DNA of 64,000 nt from Volvox africanus. Lineage: Eukaryota > Chlorophyta > Chlorophyceae > Chlamydomonadales > Volvocaceae. The translations under genes were made by a program, and so were the position numbers. The notes under the pieces were generated by a model. That model saw only the letters and a list, made by a program, of their open reading frames with translations, made no database searches and was not told the origin of the DNA. The stretch spans positions 6,093,501 to 6,157,500 of the forward strand of contig BSDZ01000003.1 in assembly GCA_030268105.1 (NCBI GenBank). Reading direction: 5' to 3'. Positions 52,552 to 64,000 of the stretch are shown in pieces (within the stretch, counting starts at the first letter, position 1; each line of letters opens with the position of its first letter).

Positions 52552-54163
52552 GCGCAGGGAAAGGCCATTGCCTTGGGTATGGACGCTAGATCCTGGGGTC
52601 CGAATATTTTGCGTGAGTTGTTGAAAAAATAAATGTGTAACGATGGAACGATCCCGGTTTGATGTACTCAGGTGGGGGTTGGGGCGTAATAGGGCGCAGC
52701 AGCATGTGGGGTTGGTATGGGCGGATGAGAAACAATAGTTTTCAGCGCCAAAAGTGCAGGAGGATTGAACTTTTCTAATTAATGGATTGAAAAGCTATAG
52801 TTTAATAAGAAGTAAGCAGTTTTGGAGAAGTGTGTAATATGTTGGCGCTTGTACATCTTTTCCAGAGCCGTGTGATGTAGCGGCATAGGAGTGTGCATAG
52901 GACTAAGTCATGGGAAATTTGCGGTCATACGCTCGTTCGTCCGCTTTCTCGCGCGCTGATGTATAACTTCAACGGCGTCAATAAATGCGTAAGTACATAA
53001 GTTTTATCTTGGTCACACAAGGCAACCTGCCTTCTCAACAACTGCGTCCTCTTACGACGAAAGCACGGTCAATGCCCAAATGGTCATTCTTCGGCAGCCA
53101 GCATTTGACGCAAGGACAATTCGGGAACGCTATATTATTCTGCCTACGCCTCATCCCCGCCTACGCCGCATACCACACCCCTCAATCCGAACACTCCTGC
53201 CTATCGTTTCACTCCCAACACATCTACACCCGCTCACTCAAAACACGAAAGTGCTGTGATGGACGCCTCTGCAGGCATATGCCCAACAAAGCACCAGTTC
53301 CAAAAGTCCATCCGGAGGCTAAAGAAAACGCAGACATTGCCGCCTAGCAGACACGCATGCGGATAATGGTCCAATGTGGCGTTGAGGCACGTTAGCTCCA
53401 TCAGAAAAGGTGCACCCATTAGGGCCATCCGGGGGCAGCGAGCGCCTGTCCAGCCCTTAGCGGTGCCCTATTGCACAGGAATAGTATTTTCGGCTTTTAC
53501 CACCGCAGACCGCACCCATCTTGAAGACGCACCTACTCCCCCTAACCGCACTTGGGGCCGGAATCAGTTGCATTCTTTCAGCAACGGCTGTAAGCGCCGT
53601 AGTATGATCAACCCGGACGGCACAATCAGAGGCAGAACCACATGTTGAAGGGTGCTCAGCGCAGCTTCGCGTCCATACCCAGATAATCCGTGCGCAGTCG
53701 ATGATGCTTGAGAGAGATTGCAGAAGGAACCGGTTGTCGCCTGCGTCCCACCCCTACTGAGACACTGCGATGGTCTGAAACAGTACCATGGAAGCGTTCC
53801 GGGACAGCTTCCTTTCCTATTTCGGTGCGACTGAGCCTGTTGTCCAGAGCGTCACCATGGGCCCCATTCCAGCGGGCACCAATCACCGCTGCCACATCTG
53901 CTCGGTCCTCACAAAGGTCACCTGCCATTGCTTGGAATGCCGTTGGTAACGGCATTCGCTGAGCCGGCCCAAAGCTGGAATCCATTCCCTCCCATCAATA
54001 CACCACGCTGACCGGGGGCCCTAGCACCAGACGCTCATAGCCCTGTAGCTCCAGGTAAGCGCCTCCCCGCACAGACCCAATAAATCCTTGGTCAAGCTGG
54101 AATCCCAATCCACACCCCTGGGGTTTTCATGCCTTCACATTTTGAATGCCTTAGCTCCACCCT
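52552..54163. other. Convergent spacer between CHLI2 and CPP1-like gene
   Basis: A 1.6-kb spacer. The first 90 nt are the CHLI2 3'UTR. The remainder has open frames up to about 120 codons on both strands, with no recognisable domain and no convincing splice-linked exon. Confidence 0.5.
52636..52640 (+). terminator. Putative poly(A) signal of CHLI2
   Basis: TGTAA 85 nt past the stop; a second copy occurs near 52833. Confidence 0.5.
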
Positions 54164-55503
54164 CTATTTTAGATACACGTTAGCAACGCCGACGACCATT
54201 ACCACAAGGAAAGCCCCAACCTGTCGGAGCTGCGGCCCCAGCAGCGCCGCCAGGGGGGTCGTCAGCGCCGCCATGAGCTGCAGGGGCGCGAAATTGCAGC
54301 GTGGCCATATAAGGCAGCGTATGGACTTGTCAAGTGACGATGAGCTATATGTACGGGGCAAGATGGCGACGGACGACGCCTCCGTAGTCTAAAGTGCGCC
54401 GTTGCTGGTTCAAAATGCTGGGCAAAATGAACTTTGCGCTTATCATGATCCCATTGACTCCAGCGCCAACATACCAAAGGCCGGAGCCACACTCACCCCG
54501 CATGCTGCAGCCAGCACAATCACAGTGGTAAGCATGGCGCCAACAATCGGGTTACCGCCGAAGAAGGGTCCTTCCGGGTCCCGCTTCACGCGTTTCTGTT
54601 GGTACTTGTACACCGAGTACGCAAATGCGGCGGCCAGTGGAAACGACTGGTCCGTAGAGAACATGGCCCTGCGTCCGGTATACACAATCTTAGGCTTTGG
54701 TATTAATGGTAGCTTGTACGTTAAGTGATATGTGAGTAACGATTGTCTGATGCCTGGTCATAGGCCACACGTATGAGGCCCAAAATATGACGCCCGCATC
54801 CTAGGACGATTATAGCACATGCGTTTAGGGTTGAATGGGGAGGTTCATTTATGGCCTTTGCCAGTATAGGCCTTTCACCGCCATCGGGGGCCCTTGACCC
54901 ACGGGCCAAACCCAGTTCGGAAACGGCGTCCCCACTGACCATAGCGCCAGGGCGGCGAAGACAGAGCCCTCGTTAATTAGTGTCCGCGTTGTTATGGTTG
55001 GATCAAAAAGGTCATTGAGCTTTTTATCCCATGTCGCCTTTGCCTCGCCAAAAACACCACCATGCCGCCCTATCCGAATCGGCCTGAAACCGTACTTGTG
55101 CCGGTCTTTCAGTTTCTCCTGCATCCACAGGGGTTCCTCGTGCTGGTAAGCAATGACTCCCTGACAAATTTTCCAACGACTACGCACCTGGATAACGGTA
55201 TCGAATGCCAACTCAACGGCCTCCCTACTAGGCTCATGCCACTTATAAATCTCGTAGAGATAATTCCTTGCATCCTGAATTTCCTCGAAGCCAGCGTCGC
55301 GACCCAAACCAAGCAACCTGAAAGTCAGGCAAGCTTCTTTAGCATAGGACGGCTTAACGAAATAACGGCAAAAATATTTTACCTGTAAGGATCACGCTCT
55401 TGCAACCGTGGAAAGGGCTTGTAATCCTGCCCTTGCACCCGCGGTTGGTCCCCAGAGGACGACGCGTCGAACGCCGCCGACGCTGATGGCGGAAGGGGCA
55501 ACG
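54164..55503 (-). CDS. CPP1/CJD1-like plastid J-like-domain membrane protein (DUF3353), 5' exon missing
   Basis: The family includes CPP1, a thylakoid/envelope chaperone-like partner of protochlorophyllide oxidoreductase, and CJD1, linked to plastid lipid composition. Exons in phase: 55503-55383, 55317-55188, 55118-54936, 54646-54497 and 54277-54164. Seen in order: PFPRLQERDPYR, J-like helix GFEEIQDARNYLYEIYKW, HEPSREAVELAFDTVI, EKLKDRHKYGFRP, LNDLFDPTITTRTL, then three or four membrane spans (EGSVFAALALWS, FPLAAAFAYSVY, VGAMLTTVIVLAAACG, GAFLVVMVVGVANVY). The transit-peptide exon upstream of 55503 is not identified: frame 55503 and up soon hits a stop, so another exon must lie 5'. CPP1 and CJD1 cannot be told apart here. 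It is tail-to-tail with CHLI2, so a chlorophyll-related role is attractive but unproven. Confidence 0.82.
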
Positions 55504-56587
55504 CTGTATGCGTCCGACAATCATTCCTAAAGAACGGAATTTGATGTGCCCGTCAGATCCGTGGGCAGATAGAAATACTTTACAGCACAGCGCCGTCAGC
55601 AACTAAGTTCCTAAGTCCATATAATTCAACGATCACCTGGGAATCAGTGGCACATTGGTTCTTGGTATGGGATGGCTGCAGCACGGGCCAAATTGGCCTG
55701 TGCTGAAGCGGCCCAAACTTTGCATATCGCCTTTTCCCTTTAGGAAGGATGCACTAAACAGAGTAAATCAAACAAACCTATTTAAAGTACCCAATATAAG
55801 TGTAGGAAAGATCTGGATTGATAAATGGGTAGAGGTTTCAAGCATGCTCTCTTGCTGAATAGATGGACCAGTAATGCCGTGCAGGCCGAGAAATTTTCAG
55901 AATTCAAGGTTCTGGGCTGTCACAGAATTGGTTATTGCAGGGTATCCTTCTTATGGTGAGCGTATAATATATACAATTGTTTTTGCATGGGTAGCGCCGC
56001 CAAGATCCATAATTTACTTACAGTGATATCTAGGTTGACCCACGCCACTGCTTGTATGGGTATGTTTTTCATGCAATCTGATAATACTTCCTTGAATTGG
56101 ATTATGTAACTTGTGAAAGGCAGTAAGTGGCTCGACTCCGCTAGACCCAAAGTATTTCCCCGGCTCCCCTAGGGTTTAAATATGGATTGCCTGACAGGTT
56201 CATTGAGAGTATCAACTGAGTCCCTAGTTCCCTGGCTACTATCAATGCTCGCAAAATCGCATAAACTGCCTTCGGAGGCGTGTTGCGACCCATAGGTCGA
56301 ATATCTGACCAAGAAATGTAGCATTAATTGCGACTTGTGGATCACAAGGGGCTCAGCACCTTTGCAAGCGCAACCGCCGATTGCGGCGAACGCCGTCCTC
56401 AGTTCCACTCCTAGGAATACACGTATCTGCTCCAATTTCATCACGTACACCGGCTCCATACGACCACAACATTATCGAACATCCTGCGCATCAAAGAGCT
56501 GTGTCCATGAGGCTATGACCACTTACAGTGCCTTGCCAACTGCAAACTCGAGTAATTATCTTCAGCTAGGAAAGCAGACCGACACAT
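55504..56587. other. Spacer with CPP1-like 5' end and HSLU 3'UTR
   Basis: It holds the unidentified first exon(s) and promoter of the CPP1-like gene. The HSLU 3'UTR enters from the other side (minus-strand TGTAA at 56527-56523, only 61 nt past the stop; another near 56022-56018). The minus-strand frame from 56459 (MEPVYVMKLEQIRVF) is a weak candidate for the missing first exon; no clean donor and phase match was found. Confidence 0.4.
56523..56527 (-). terminator. Putative HSLU poly(A) signal
   Basis: Minus-strand TGTAA, 61 nt past the stop; short for a chlorophyte 3'UTR, so the more distal copy near 56020 may be used instead. Confidence 0.35.
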
Positions 56588-59500
56588 TCACAGAATGTAC
56601 CGCGAGAGATCCTGCTTCTGCAGCAACGTGCTCAGCATCCGTTCCACGTGTGCCTTATCAATCACGTATTTGACCCGAGCGCCCTGTCCTGGGCCCTTCC
56701 TCTCCTGCAGCTGCTCTTGCTGGCTGCCCCCATTCGTCTCCAGCCCCCGAGTTGCCACAGCTGCTCCTACCGCTGAACCAACTTCAGCTGACCCCCCAGC
56801 CTGCTGTTGCTGCTGCTCTTGTTCGCGGCGTGCTGCTGCTACAAGCTCCGGCGCCGAGAAGCTAACTTCCTCCACCACACGCTCCAGAACCGCATGCAGG
56901 CGGCGCGCCCCTATGTTATCCAGCGTGCGGTTGATTTCCTCAGCGACGCGGGTCATCTCGGACAGCGCCTCCGAAGTGAACTCCAGGTCCACGCCCTCAG
57001 CTGCCAGGAGTACCTAGGAAAGCAAGTAGCCACGACAATCAGGACGAGAAAAGGACAGCGGGCACCATTGGAAGCCAGGGCATAGCAGCGTTAGCCCTCA
57101 GCCCTCGGCGCAGCTGCACGGAAGAAGTGATCTGGCAGCACTATGGGCCATCGTCGGTACGACACTGTTGCGAATATCACATACCCTTGTAAGTAACCAA
57201 GTTCCAGCCTCTCCGTGCTCCTGGCAATCCTTTCCAACTCTGGTACACGCGGCGTTTATTAGAGATATTTCGCACCGTAGCTTTTCTGGCCTCCACCCTC
57301 CGCAGTCCTAGTCCGCGAAGCCAAGCTACCACTCATGCAGACAATGACCTCTGCACCTCTCCGGTTCGCCGAGGGTTGCATTTCCCCTTTCCAGGAAAGG
57401 AGACATCTATTGAATAGAAGGTGCTAGACCCGGAGTATGCCTCGTTTGAGCGATATGACGACATGCCTGAGCCCAGCGCTGTCCACGCCGTCACGTCGCA
57501 TCCGAAAACCCTAAGTCCCTCTCTTACCTGCTGCTGCTTTATGAGGTTGTAGTCCGGTTCTGTGAGGACCCGATAGAAGTCGTGACGAGTGAGGGGCTTG
57601 AGCTCCACGCGAATGGGTAGGCGACCCTGCGTCATCGAAATAGTTGCAGGTGCTGGCGCGATTAATGTACAAGAAGCTGCACCACCGGGATTCGTGTATC
57701 CTTATTTTGTATCAGGTCAAAATGAACAGCGACAAATAGATTATCCTCTCATTCTAAGATAATGGAATATGGCAGCCGCTTATGAGTTGTACGGTTGGGC
57801 CAACAGGCGGCAGCGACAATCACCATGCCTAGGGCAAACCAGTATCACAGAGGACCGAACGAGCTGCGAAGGCTGACGGCTGTCGACATTATAAGTGAAA
57901 CGGGTGAAGGATGCCCTTGCAGCACTAGTGTTGTCGCCCTACACTTGGAATGGGCGCTTGGAAAGTGGTTCATGTCCGCCGCTCCACACCTTCAGGCTCC
58001 TTTCCAGCTCTTACCTGTAGCTCTGCCATAAGATCAGATGGTTTCACCGAGTGGAAGGCGCCCGCGCAAATGAACAGAATGTGGTCCGTGTTGACATTGC
58101 CGTGCTTGGTGCTGACCACCGAGCCCTGCGCCCAGCGTACGTGGGGAGCAGCATCAGGAGCAATTTGATAAGTGGCCTACGACTACCTGAAAGAATAAAA
58201 CTAACGGCAGCCTGTGTCAAAACGGCAAAATATCGTATCGCTGCTGCACAACAGGGAGTCCAGCTAGCCAACCGCTAACCTAAATTCCTCATTCAAACAC
58301 CATTCATTCGAAGTGACCGCGTGATTGCACAAGCGAAAATCATCCGCTCTGGAGATCCAGCACGATGGAGCAAATGCACAAGACTTGACCAGAAATAATT
58401 TCTTGCTTCCCATAGAGCGCAAGGCCTTGTGGCATACCGCAGCCTCACCCACCGACCCCCCTCCACAAACCTCAATGATGGGCAGCAGGTCCCGCTGCAC
58501 TCCCTCACTAGAGGGATCACCGCTGCGCCATCGCTCGCCTCGCCCACCGCTCACAATCTTGTCAATCTGGGGAAATACGGGGTATAGTCACCAGTCCGGA
58601 AAAGGCAGGATCTCAATACCACGAGTAGGGCCGAATCGAGACGCGGTAACGAAGAAACGAGGCCCACGGGCAGCCAGGGCATCAGGGGTAGCAGTAGCAG
58701 GGCCAGCAACAGCAGGATGGCAGGCGCAATAGCAAGCGCAGCAAGGGCAGAGGCAGGGGCAGCAACATCAGGCACATGTGCATGCGAAGTCCTAATCACG
58801 GCACAATCACCCCGGCATCACAAGCATGAAGCCTGCCCAGGGTGCAGGGTATCGCACCTCATCAATGAACACGATGCCGTCCTGTTCTGTGGCCTGGATG
58901 GCTTCCTTAATCAGCTGCTCGGGTGGAAACATACGCTCTGCTTCAACGTCCTCTAACAGCGGCCGAGCCTCGCGCACCTATGGCAGGGTTCAACCGGATC
59001 ATCCAGTCGATTGGATGAAGGGAGGGAGGAGAAAGCAAGGATGAATTCGGTGTACACAGGCAAAAGAACTTCTGTGAGGCATATGAGGCTATGAAATGCA
59101 CCGAGGTCCATCAACATACCCTCCAACAAGGGGTCTAGGATGACACATCTTCCACTATAAGCCAGCGCGGCCAATGGCTGCCAGTGGCAGCACCGGCAAC
59201 GTGCCAGTGGATATGACAGCCACTCTGCTCCGCGCGGCAAAGCTTTTTCACTCACCCTCAGTGTGCGTACGTCCCTCCTGCCTGACATGAGGCGCTCCAG
59301 GTTGATGACCACCGGACCCGCGGGCGCACCGCCGCCAGCCCCTAGGTCAATGACGCCGCCGCCGCGTCCCGGGGCCCCATTTGCCGGCGGTGTGAGGTCC
59401 ACCTCAACGAACACGTCCTCCAGCTCACCTGAGGCAAGCAGATCCAATAGCAGTCAAAACCAAGAGCCAACCTCAGCAAAGCACGATCTCTGGCAAGCCA

Positions 59501-61389
59501 CTGAATGGAGCAGGCCGATGCGCCGACCGACATCACTCTGTCGTTGAGTGCTTGAGTTCACGCCTACCCGGTGACTGTGAGCGTATTGAACCCACCTTTC
59601 CGCAGCCGATCCCTCAGGGCCTCAAGACCCGCCCCAGGCCCCCCGGATCCCAGAGGCTCCTGCTGTAGCAGCGCGCGCAGAATGCGTTCCTCCACAGCCT
59701 GGGGGTATTGTGGGAGACAAGGTAGGGCTTCCTCAAATAAGCAGCTGCGGAGCAGAGGGACGCATAGCGGACAGGAGGAGCACCTGCTTCCCCAAGTGCA
59801 TGCCTTACAGAGAATCACTGGTACTCTTCCAATCTCTCAGCCACGCACCATCTCCCACTGTTGTAGTTATCCGAATTTTCGCGCACGTACCCACACCCTG
59901 TTCAGCCAGCTCGCTCACCGCCTTGAGTGCCTGTTCATTTAGCTTGCGAAGCTTACTCCGCACCAGGCCGATGGCCGCCTCCAGGAGGTCACGGATGATG
60001 GTGTCCACGTCACGGCCGTGATATCCCACCTCCGTGAACTTTGTTGCCTCAACCTGTACCGTATCCACGGCAATCGTGCACGACAGATGGTGTACGGCTC
60101 AAGGCAGCGGGATTTGAGGTCCTAGCCCTTCCGCCTAGAGGAACTGACGACTAGGCTGGCTCTAGATGGCTGGACTCAGCTGTTTTGCTGTCTTCTTTCT
60201 TGCCATCCAGACCAGGATGCCAGGTCAGCTTAGGGCCCGAGCTTAACTTAGCCGAGCTGATACCCTCATGAACCCTTCCGAGGCTTTCCTTTCGGCCGCA
60301 CCTTGACGAAGGGACTGTTGGCGAGCTTAGCCAGGCGGCGCGCAATTTCCGTCTTGCCGCACCCCGTGGGACCTATTAGAAGGATGTTTTTTGGCACGAT
60401 GTCGTCACGGATGGAGGCTGGTACACGTTTGCGGCGCCAGCGATTCCGGTATGCCACCGCCACGGCACGCTTTGCATCATCCTGGCCGATGATATAACTG
60501 ACGGGGACAGACCGCACCGTCAAAGACGGGGAGATCCCTCGATCAGATGGAAAAAGGTAAGCGAAGGAACAAGCTTGTGTCAAGGACAAGAGGGACAGAG
60601 GATAGGGGAAACGGCCAAACAACAGGAAGTTGAAATGAAGGCCATCGTGCTACTGGCTAGGCGCTTGATTGCTCTGCGTGCTTGGCAGCCCTTTCCCGGG
60701 TCCGGCTCCTGGGCATCATATGCCCAAGGCAGCCTACCAATAGCACCAACAATTGCATCCCCGCCAGCTTCTCCGGTGCCAAATCCCCCTCCTGACGCCC
60801 GTGGCAATACAACATAGGAGCCCTGGCTTCGGTCAAGGCCGGAAAGATTTACGAACGCGCATACATATAATGTACAAAACGATTCATATTGGGGCAACAT
60901 CTTGCGTCCCGCATGAAAGTCGGGCTCCACGCGGCATAATAGGTTGGTTACCGTGACTCACCGGTCCAGAAGCGCCACCACGGCTTTGGGCGTCATGTGT
61001 GCGTGTGGGTCCTCGTCTGCCCTAGGTCCATCGTCTAAGCTAGCCACGGCGAGGATGGGGCCGCTAGGCTGGGCTGCTTTGACAGCGCCGCTGCTGAACG
61101 CTCGAGACAGCACAGGGATACACGGGAGCTGCACCGCGTTCCTAACCCCATGGGACAACCATGGGGCAGAGATTGTGTTATGTGTAGGGTTAGGGTTGCC
61201 GCTGGACGTTGTTGTGTCTCGAGCTGTGACTTGTGCGCTGAGCAGCTCGGGCAACCCTAGAACCGCGGCAAAGCTATGTATCCATGATGTGCCACCCGAT
61301 GCTCTACCTGAAAGCTCTAAGCTTCTAAGAGACAGCAGAACACCCGCGCCTGATCGCCACAAGAAGCGGTTTGCGTAAGTGACTGTCAT
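56588..61389 (-). CDS. HSLU: Mitochondrial HslU-type AAA+ ATPase (HslUV protease regulatory subunit)
   Basis: Unfoldase of the HslUV (ClpYQ) threonine protease. Ten exons join in phase: 61389-60962, 60497-60302, 60053-59895, 59698-59596, 59428-59256, 58977-58858, 58566-58471, 58125-58015, 57626-57528 and 57013-56588, giving 636 residues (bacterial HslU about 443). The first 125 residues, rich in Arg, Ser and Leu ([16 protein letters not shown]), look like a mitochondrial presequence. Then [18 protein letters not shown], Walker A GPTGCGKT (185-192), the pore-loop motif [11 protein letters not shown], a Gly/Pro-rich I-domain, Walker B IVFIDEIDK (388-396), [55 protein letters not shown] and the C-terminal SRYIL. 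That tail is the HslV-docking type, so a partner HslV is expected elsewhere. The extra length comes from the presequence, I-domain and a Gln/Gly-rich insert near 555-600. Confidence 0.93.
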
Positions 61390-61809
61390 ATTACACGGGT
61401 CTGTATAGATGCAAGGGCGGTTACGGCTGTCAGTCTACGATCCCCTGCGAACGTATCGAAGTAAACTGGACAGAACCCAAATATATTTTAAGTCGAATCC
61501 GACGCCTCTCCAACCTAATGATTCGACGTGCCATGCATGCTTGCAATACAAATATATTTATATATTTGGTTGCAGGATCCCGTTCACCTTACCATCCCGT
61601 TGTCATGGTCTCATCCGGGACCTTGTTTACCGGTTTCCATGCGCGATCCTCTACGACAACTTACTTCCTACTTTGCGCCTTCGGAATACCCAATCATCAT
61701 TATGGGGTTAGATATTTGCTTTGATACTTTTTGCAGCCAATTATCGAACTTGAGACTTGACGCCCACTTTTGTCCGACCTCCAAGCTGCTGTCTTCTGGG
61801 TTTGGCGGA
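61390..61809. promoter_or_regulatory. Divergent HSLU / eIF4E-binder upstream region
   Basis: A 420-bp spacer between divergent starts. A TATA-rich run (AATATATTTATATATTTGG) at about 61548-61567 is the only core-promoter-like element seen; it is about 245 nt upstream of the plus-strand start. Confidence 0.4.
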
Positions 61810-64000
61810 ATGTCTGATCAGTCATCTAATGGTGATGCGCTTAGCAAGGCAATGAGAAGATACGATAGGTTTGTATGGGTGCTGGTCAGGATCTGTTGCG
61901 TATCGAAAGGACTACATGAACAGGACACCACATTCTCTGAATCCTTGCAGGGAAGAGCTATTTAAGATAGGTCAGGCATGCCAAGGGAAGCCGTTACCTG
62001 AAGGCGTGAGTCTAGCTGATTTTAGGTGAGTGTACCTTTCGTCAGCTCTGGAAATGCAGTTGCTGTTTAATGAATGGGATTTGCTCATTATTGGCTCTGA
62101 GTGTGTTTGTATTACCGATCTTGTTGTGGGTGCAGCCTTATCGACCCTGCGACTGTTGAGCCGGAACGGACTTTCGAACGGAGGAGTACTGGCGATGACG
62201 GTCCCAGCTTCAAGCCAGCTTGGGCCAAAGGAGGCCGGGGAGGCGAGGGCGGCCTCGTCCGACCGTCATATCCTGGTCCGTACTTGCTGTTGATCCCCAC
62301 GGCTGCGATGCGCGATCTCGATTTGTCATGGCACATGCATGCATGAAAAATCCGCGATTGCGTACGCGTATATCCAGAATGACTGCTGCGCACCCATATG
62401 ACCAAGGGCCCCACATGCAGCCCACGATTGGTGAATGTCGTACATACCAACAAGATGTGGGCTGCCTGTGGGGCACTTGGTCGTATAAGCATTCTGCGCT
62501 TGCACATTGGAGGTCCCCTCTTATGTCAACTAAGTTTTAAATTCAGTGACACTAGCATGCTATCACCAAACTTACCGCAGTACCCATCCGGAGCAAGCTT
62601 GTCGACATGCCTGCGCAAGGGGACGAAGACGGAACTAGTCGCCCGGTTGCTGAGCGTAACGGAACTCTGACGAGCCGCAGCTCCTGGCGCGAAGACAGGA
62701 TGGTCAACTACGTGGATCGTGATCGTGATCGTGAGACGCGGGCACCTCGTGACGGCTGGGAGGTATGTGCAGGGTCCCTTCATTGGGGTGCGGTTACGTG
62801 GATGACCCAGTCTTTTGTCTGGGACAGCCGGTTTTCTGAGAGCTCTTCCATGCCAATGGTTGCCGTTTCCTTTGTGCGCACATATGAATTTGGGTGTTTG
62901 TCGTGGTTGGTATAGTTTCTGATAGTGCTTTTGTCCTGTGGAACTTGGGTCTTTCTTGTATCCGGCCGTTCCGGTCTTTTCCCTAGCAAGCATGCTTGAT
63001 CCTGCCCAGCATCGCAGATCTAATCCTGGCTTGCTTCCTTGCCATCGCAGGTGGCACGCTCCCCTAATGGCCCGCCTGGGCTTGATCGTGGGGTTCCGCC
63101 CAACCAGGCGCGGAGCCGTTGGGGCCCCGACCGCGACAAGGAAGGTTGGCGTCTTGCAAGCTTCAAAGAGGATCGGTGGGTACATGAGGACAGGGCGAGG
63201 ACACTTGTTTTTCTCCAATACCAATGTGCCTGTACAAGCGCTCGCGGCCTAGTGTGTTCCTCCGATCCCTTTAATTGGTCACCGTATATCACGACAACTT
63301 GCAAGTCTGCTGTGTCAAATCCTGCTGTAACTTATATCGGCAGGTGGCGGGGCGGAGACGATAGTGCCGACCGCCGTGGCCACGGGAATGACCGCGAGAC
63401 CTCAGGCTACGGTCCCAGGGACGCCCCAGGGCGCGATGACAGGGAGCGTTGGGGCCGTCGGCCCGGAGGCACTGATGATGGTGTCCATGAGGACAGCAGC
63501 CGCTGGGATGATCGCCGCCGTCGCATGAACGACCTGCCGCCGCCGCCTAGGGGCCACTATGGTGACCGGGATCGCGATCGGGACCATCGCAACAACGTAG
63601 ACTACCACCGGACTGGCGGCAATGGTGGGGATACATACCACGGCAACAGTCACGAGCCGGAGTGGATGGCGGAGGAGGGCCAGGGTGGTGATACCCGGCG
63701 TGGCGGTGGGAGTGGAGGCGGTTCACGTGATGAGCGCCCACCGGTCACGAGCCGGCAACCAACTGGCATGGCAACACGCCTGACGGCCGCGGACGTGGAA
63801 AGAGAGCGACAGGCTTTTCGCGCTATGGCAACCAGGGATAAGGTGGGCTGGACATACAATTATCATCCACGAACGCAATCTAGGTTCTCCAGGTCGACCC
63901 CAAACCAACCTATTTCCTGGCCTCGTTAGCATAGAACTATCTAAGCCGTTTTCATGACAGGACTTGACCATGATGAGCCTCATACGGGAGCTTTGGAGCT
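61810..64000 (+). CDS. Putative eIF4E-binding translational regulator (GIGYF/4E-T-like), 3' truncated
   Basis: Exons in phase: 61810-61868, 61951-62025, 62136-62275, 62581-62762, 63051-63175 and 63344-63842, with more beyond; a CAG at 63958-63960 may open the next exon. Splicing of exons 1 and 2 creates RRYDREELFKIG, a canonical eIF4E-binding Y-x4-L-hydrophobic motif near the N-terminus. This is the position it has in 4E-T and GIGYF proteins. Next come long Arg/Asp/Gly-rich stretches (DRDRDRETR, DRDKEGW) and EPEWMAEE, like the EPEW/DPEW motif those families share. No GYF domain is visible before the window ends. Such proteins repress or store mRNAs in the cytoplasm. The exon 3 donor (GTCCGT) is weak and exon 4 could be linked differently. 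Class (4E-T, GIGYF or plant EXA1) is undecided. Confidence 0.62.

Noticed and set aside
56169..56459. Minus-strand frame MEPVYVMKLEQIRVF as first exon of the CPP1-like gene
   Set aside because: No donor with the right phase to meet the acceptor at 55503 was found, and the sequence is not typical of a transit peptide.

Overview
The window is nuclear DNA from a green alga, most likely a volvocine-type chlorophyte. Every gene is split by short GT-AG introns. The proteins include plastid and mitochondrial precursors of plant/algal type (ClpP5, FtsH type A, Mg-chelatase ChlI, a CPP1-like J protein, HslU). TGTAA, the chlorophyte poly(A) signal, lies downstream of most stops. Exons are GC-rich and spacers clearly less so. 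Splice models were assembled by hand from reading frames, splice-site sequence and phase continuity. They agree in phase throughout unless stated, but none has transcript support.

Layout. 1-10102 (-): 5' part of a GRV2/RME-8 (DNAJC13) endosomal J-protein gene, running off the left edge. 10478-12575 (-): CLPP5. 13023-14160 (+): small CCHC zinc-knuckle plus WW-domain protein. 16019-18421 (+): STEEP1-like/UPF0235 fusion protein. 19813-24541 (-): FTSH1, thylakoid metalloprotease. 24542-27525: 3 kb spacer with interleaved inverted repeats and a 120-bp tandem duplication. 27526-28973 (-): FAM210/DUF1279 membrane protein. 29420-about 38118 (+): large RNA-dependent RNA polymerase (RDR) with an intact DYDGD catalytic motif. 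40280-42818 (+): F-box-like/LRR protein. 43642-48410 (-): MED27-like Mediator subunit. 49003-52551 (+): CHLI2-type Mg-chelatase subunit. 54164-55503 (-): CPP1/CJD1-like plastid protein, 5' end open. 56588-61389 (-): mitochondrial HslU ATPase. 61810-63842 and beyond (+): arginine/aspartate-rich protein with an eIF4E-binding motif, running off the right edge.

Themes. Three subunits of three different ATP-dependent proteases sit within 50 kb: stromal ClpP5, thylakoid FtsH1 and mitochondrial HslU. CHLI2 (chlorophyll branch-point enzyme) is the neighbour of a CPP1-like gene, a family that includes a chaperone of protochlorophyllide oxidoreductase. Divergent pairs with short shared 5' regions are CLPP5/zinc-knuckle, DUF1279/RDR, MED27/CHLI2 and HSLU/eIF4E-binder. 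The most notable single gene is the RDR: from memory, Chlamydomonas reinhardtii and Volvox carteri have been reported to lack a canonical RDR, so an apparently intact one in a related genome merits checking.
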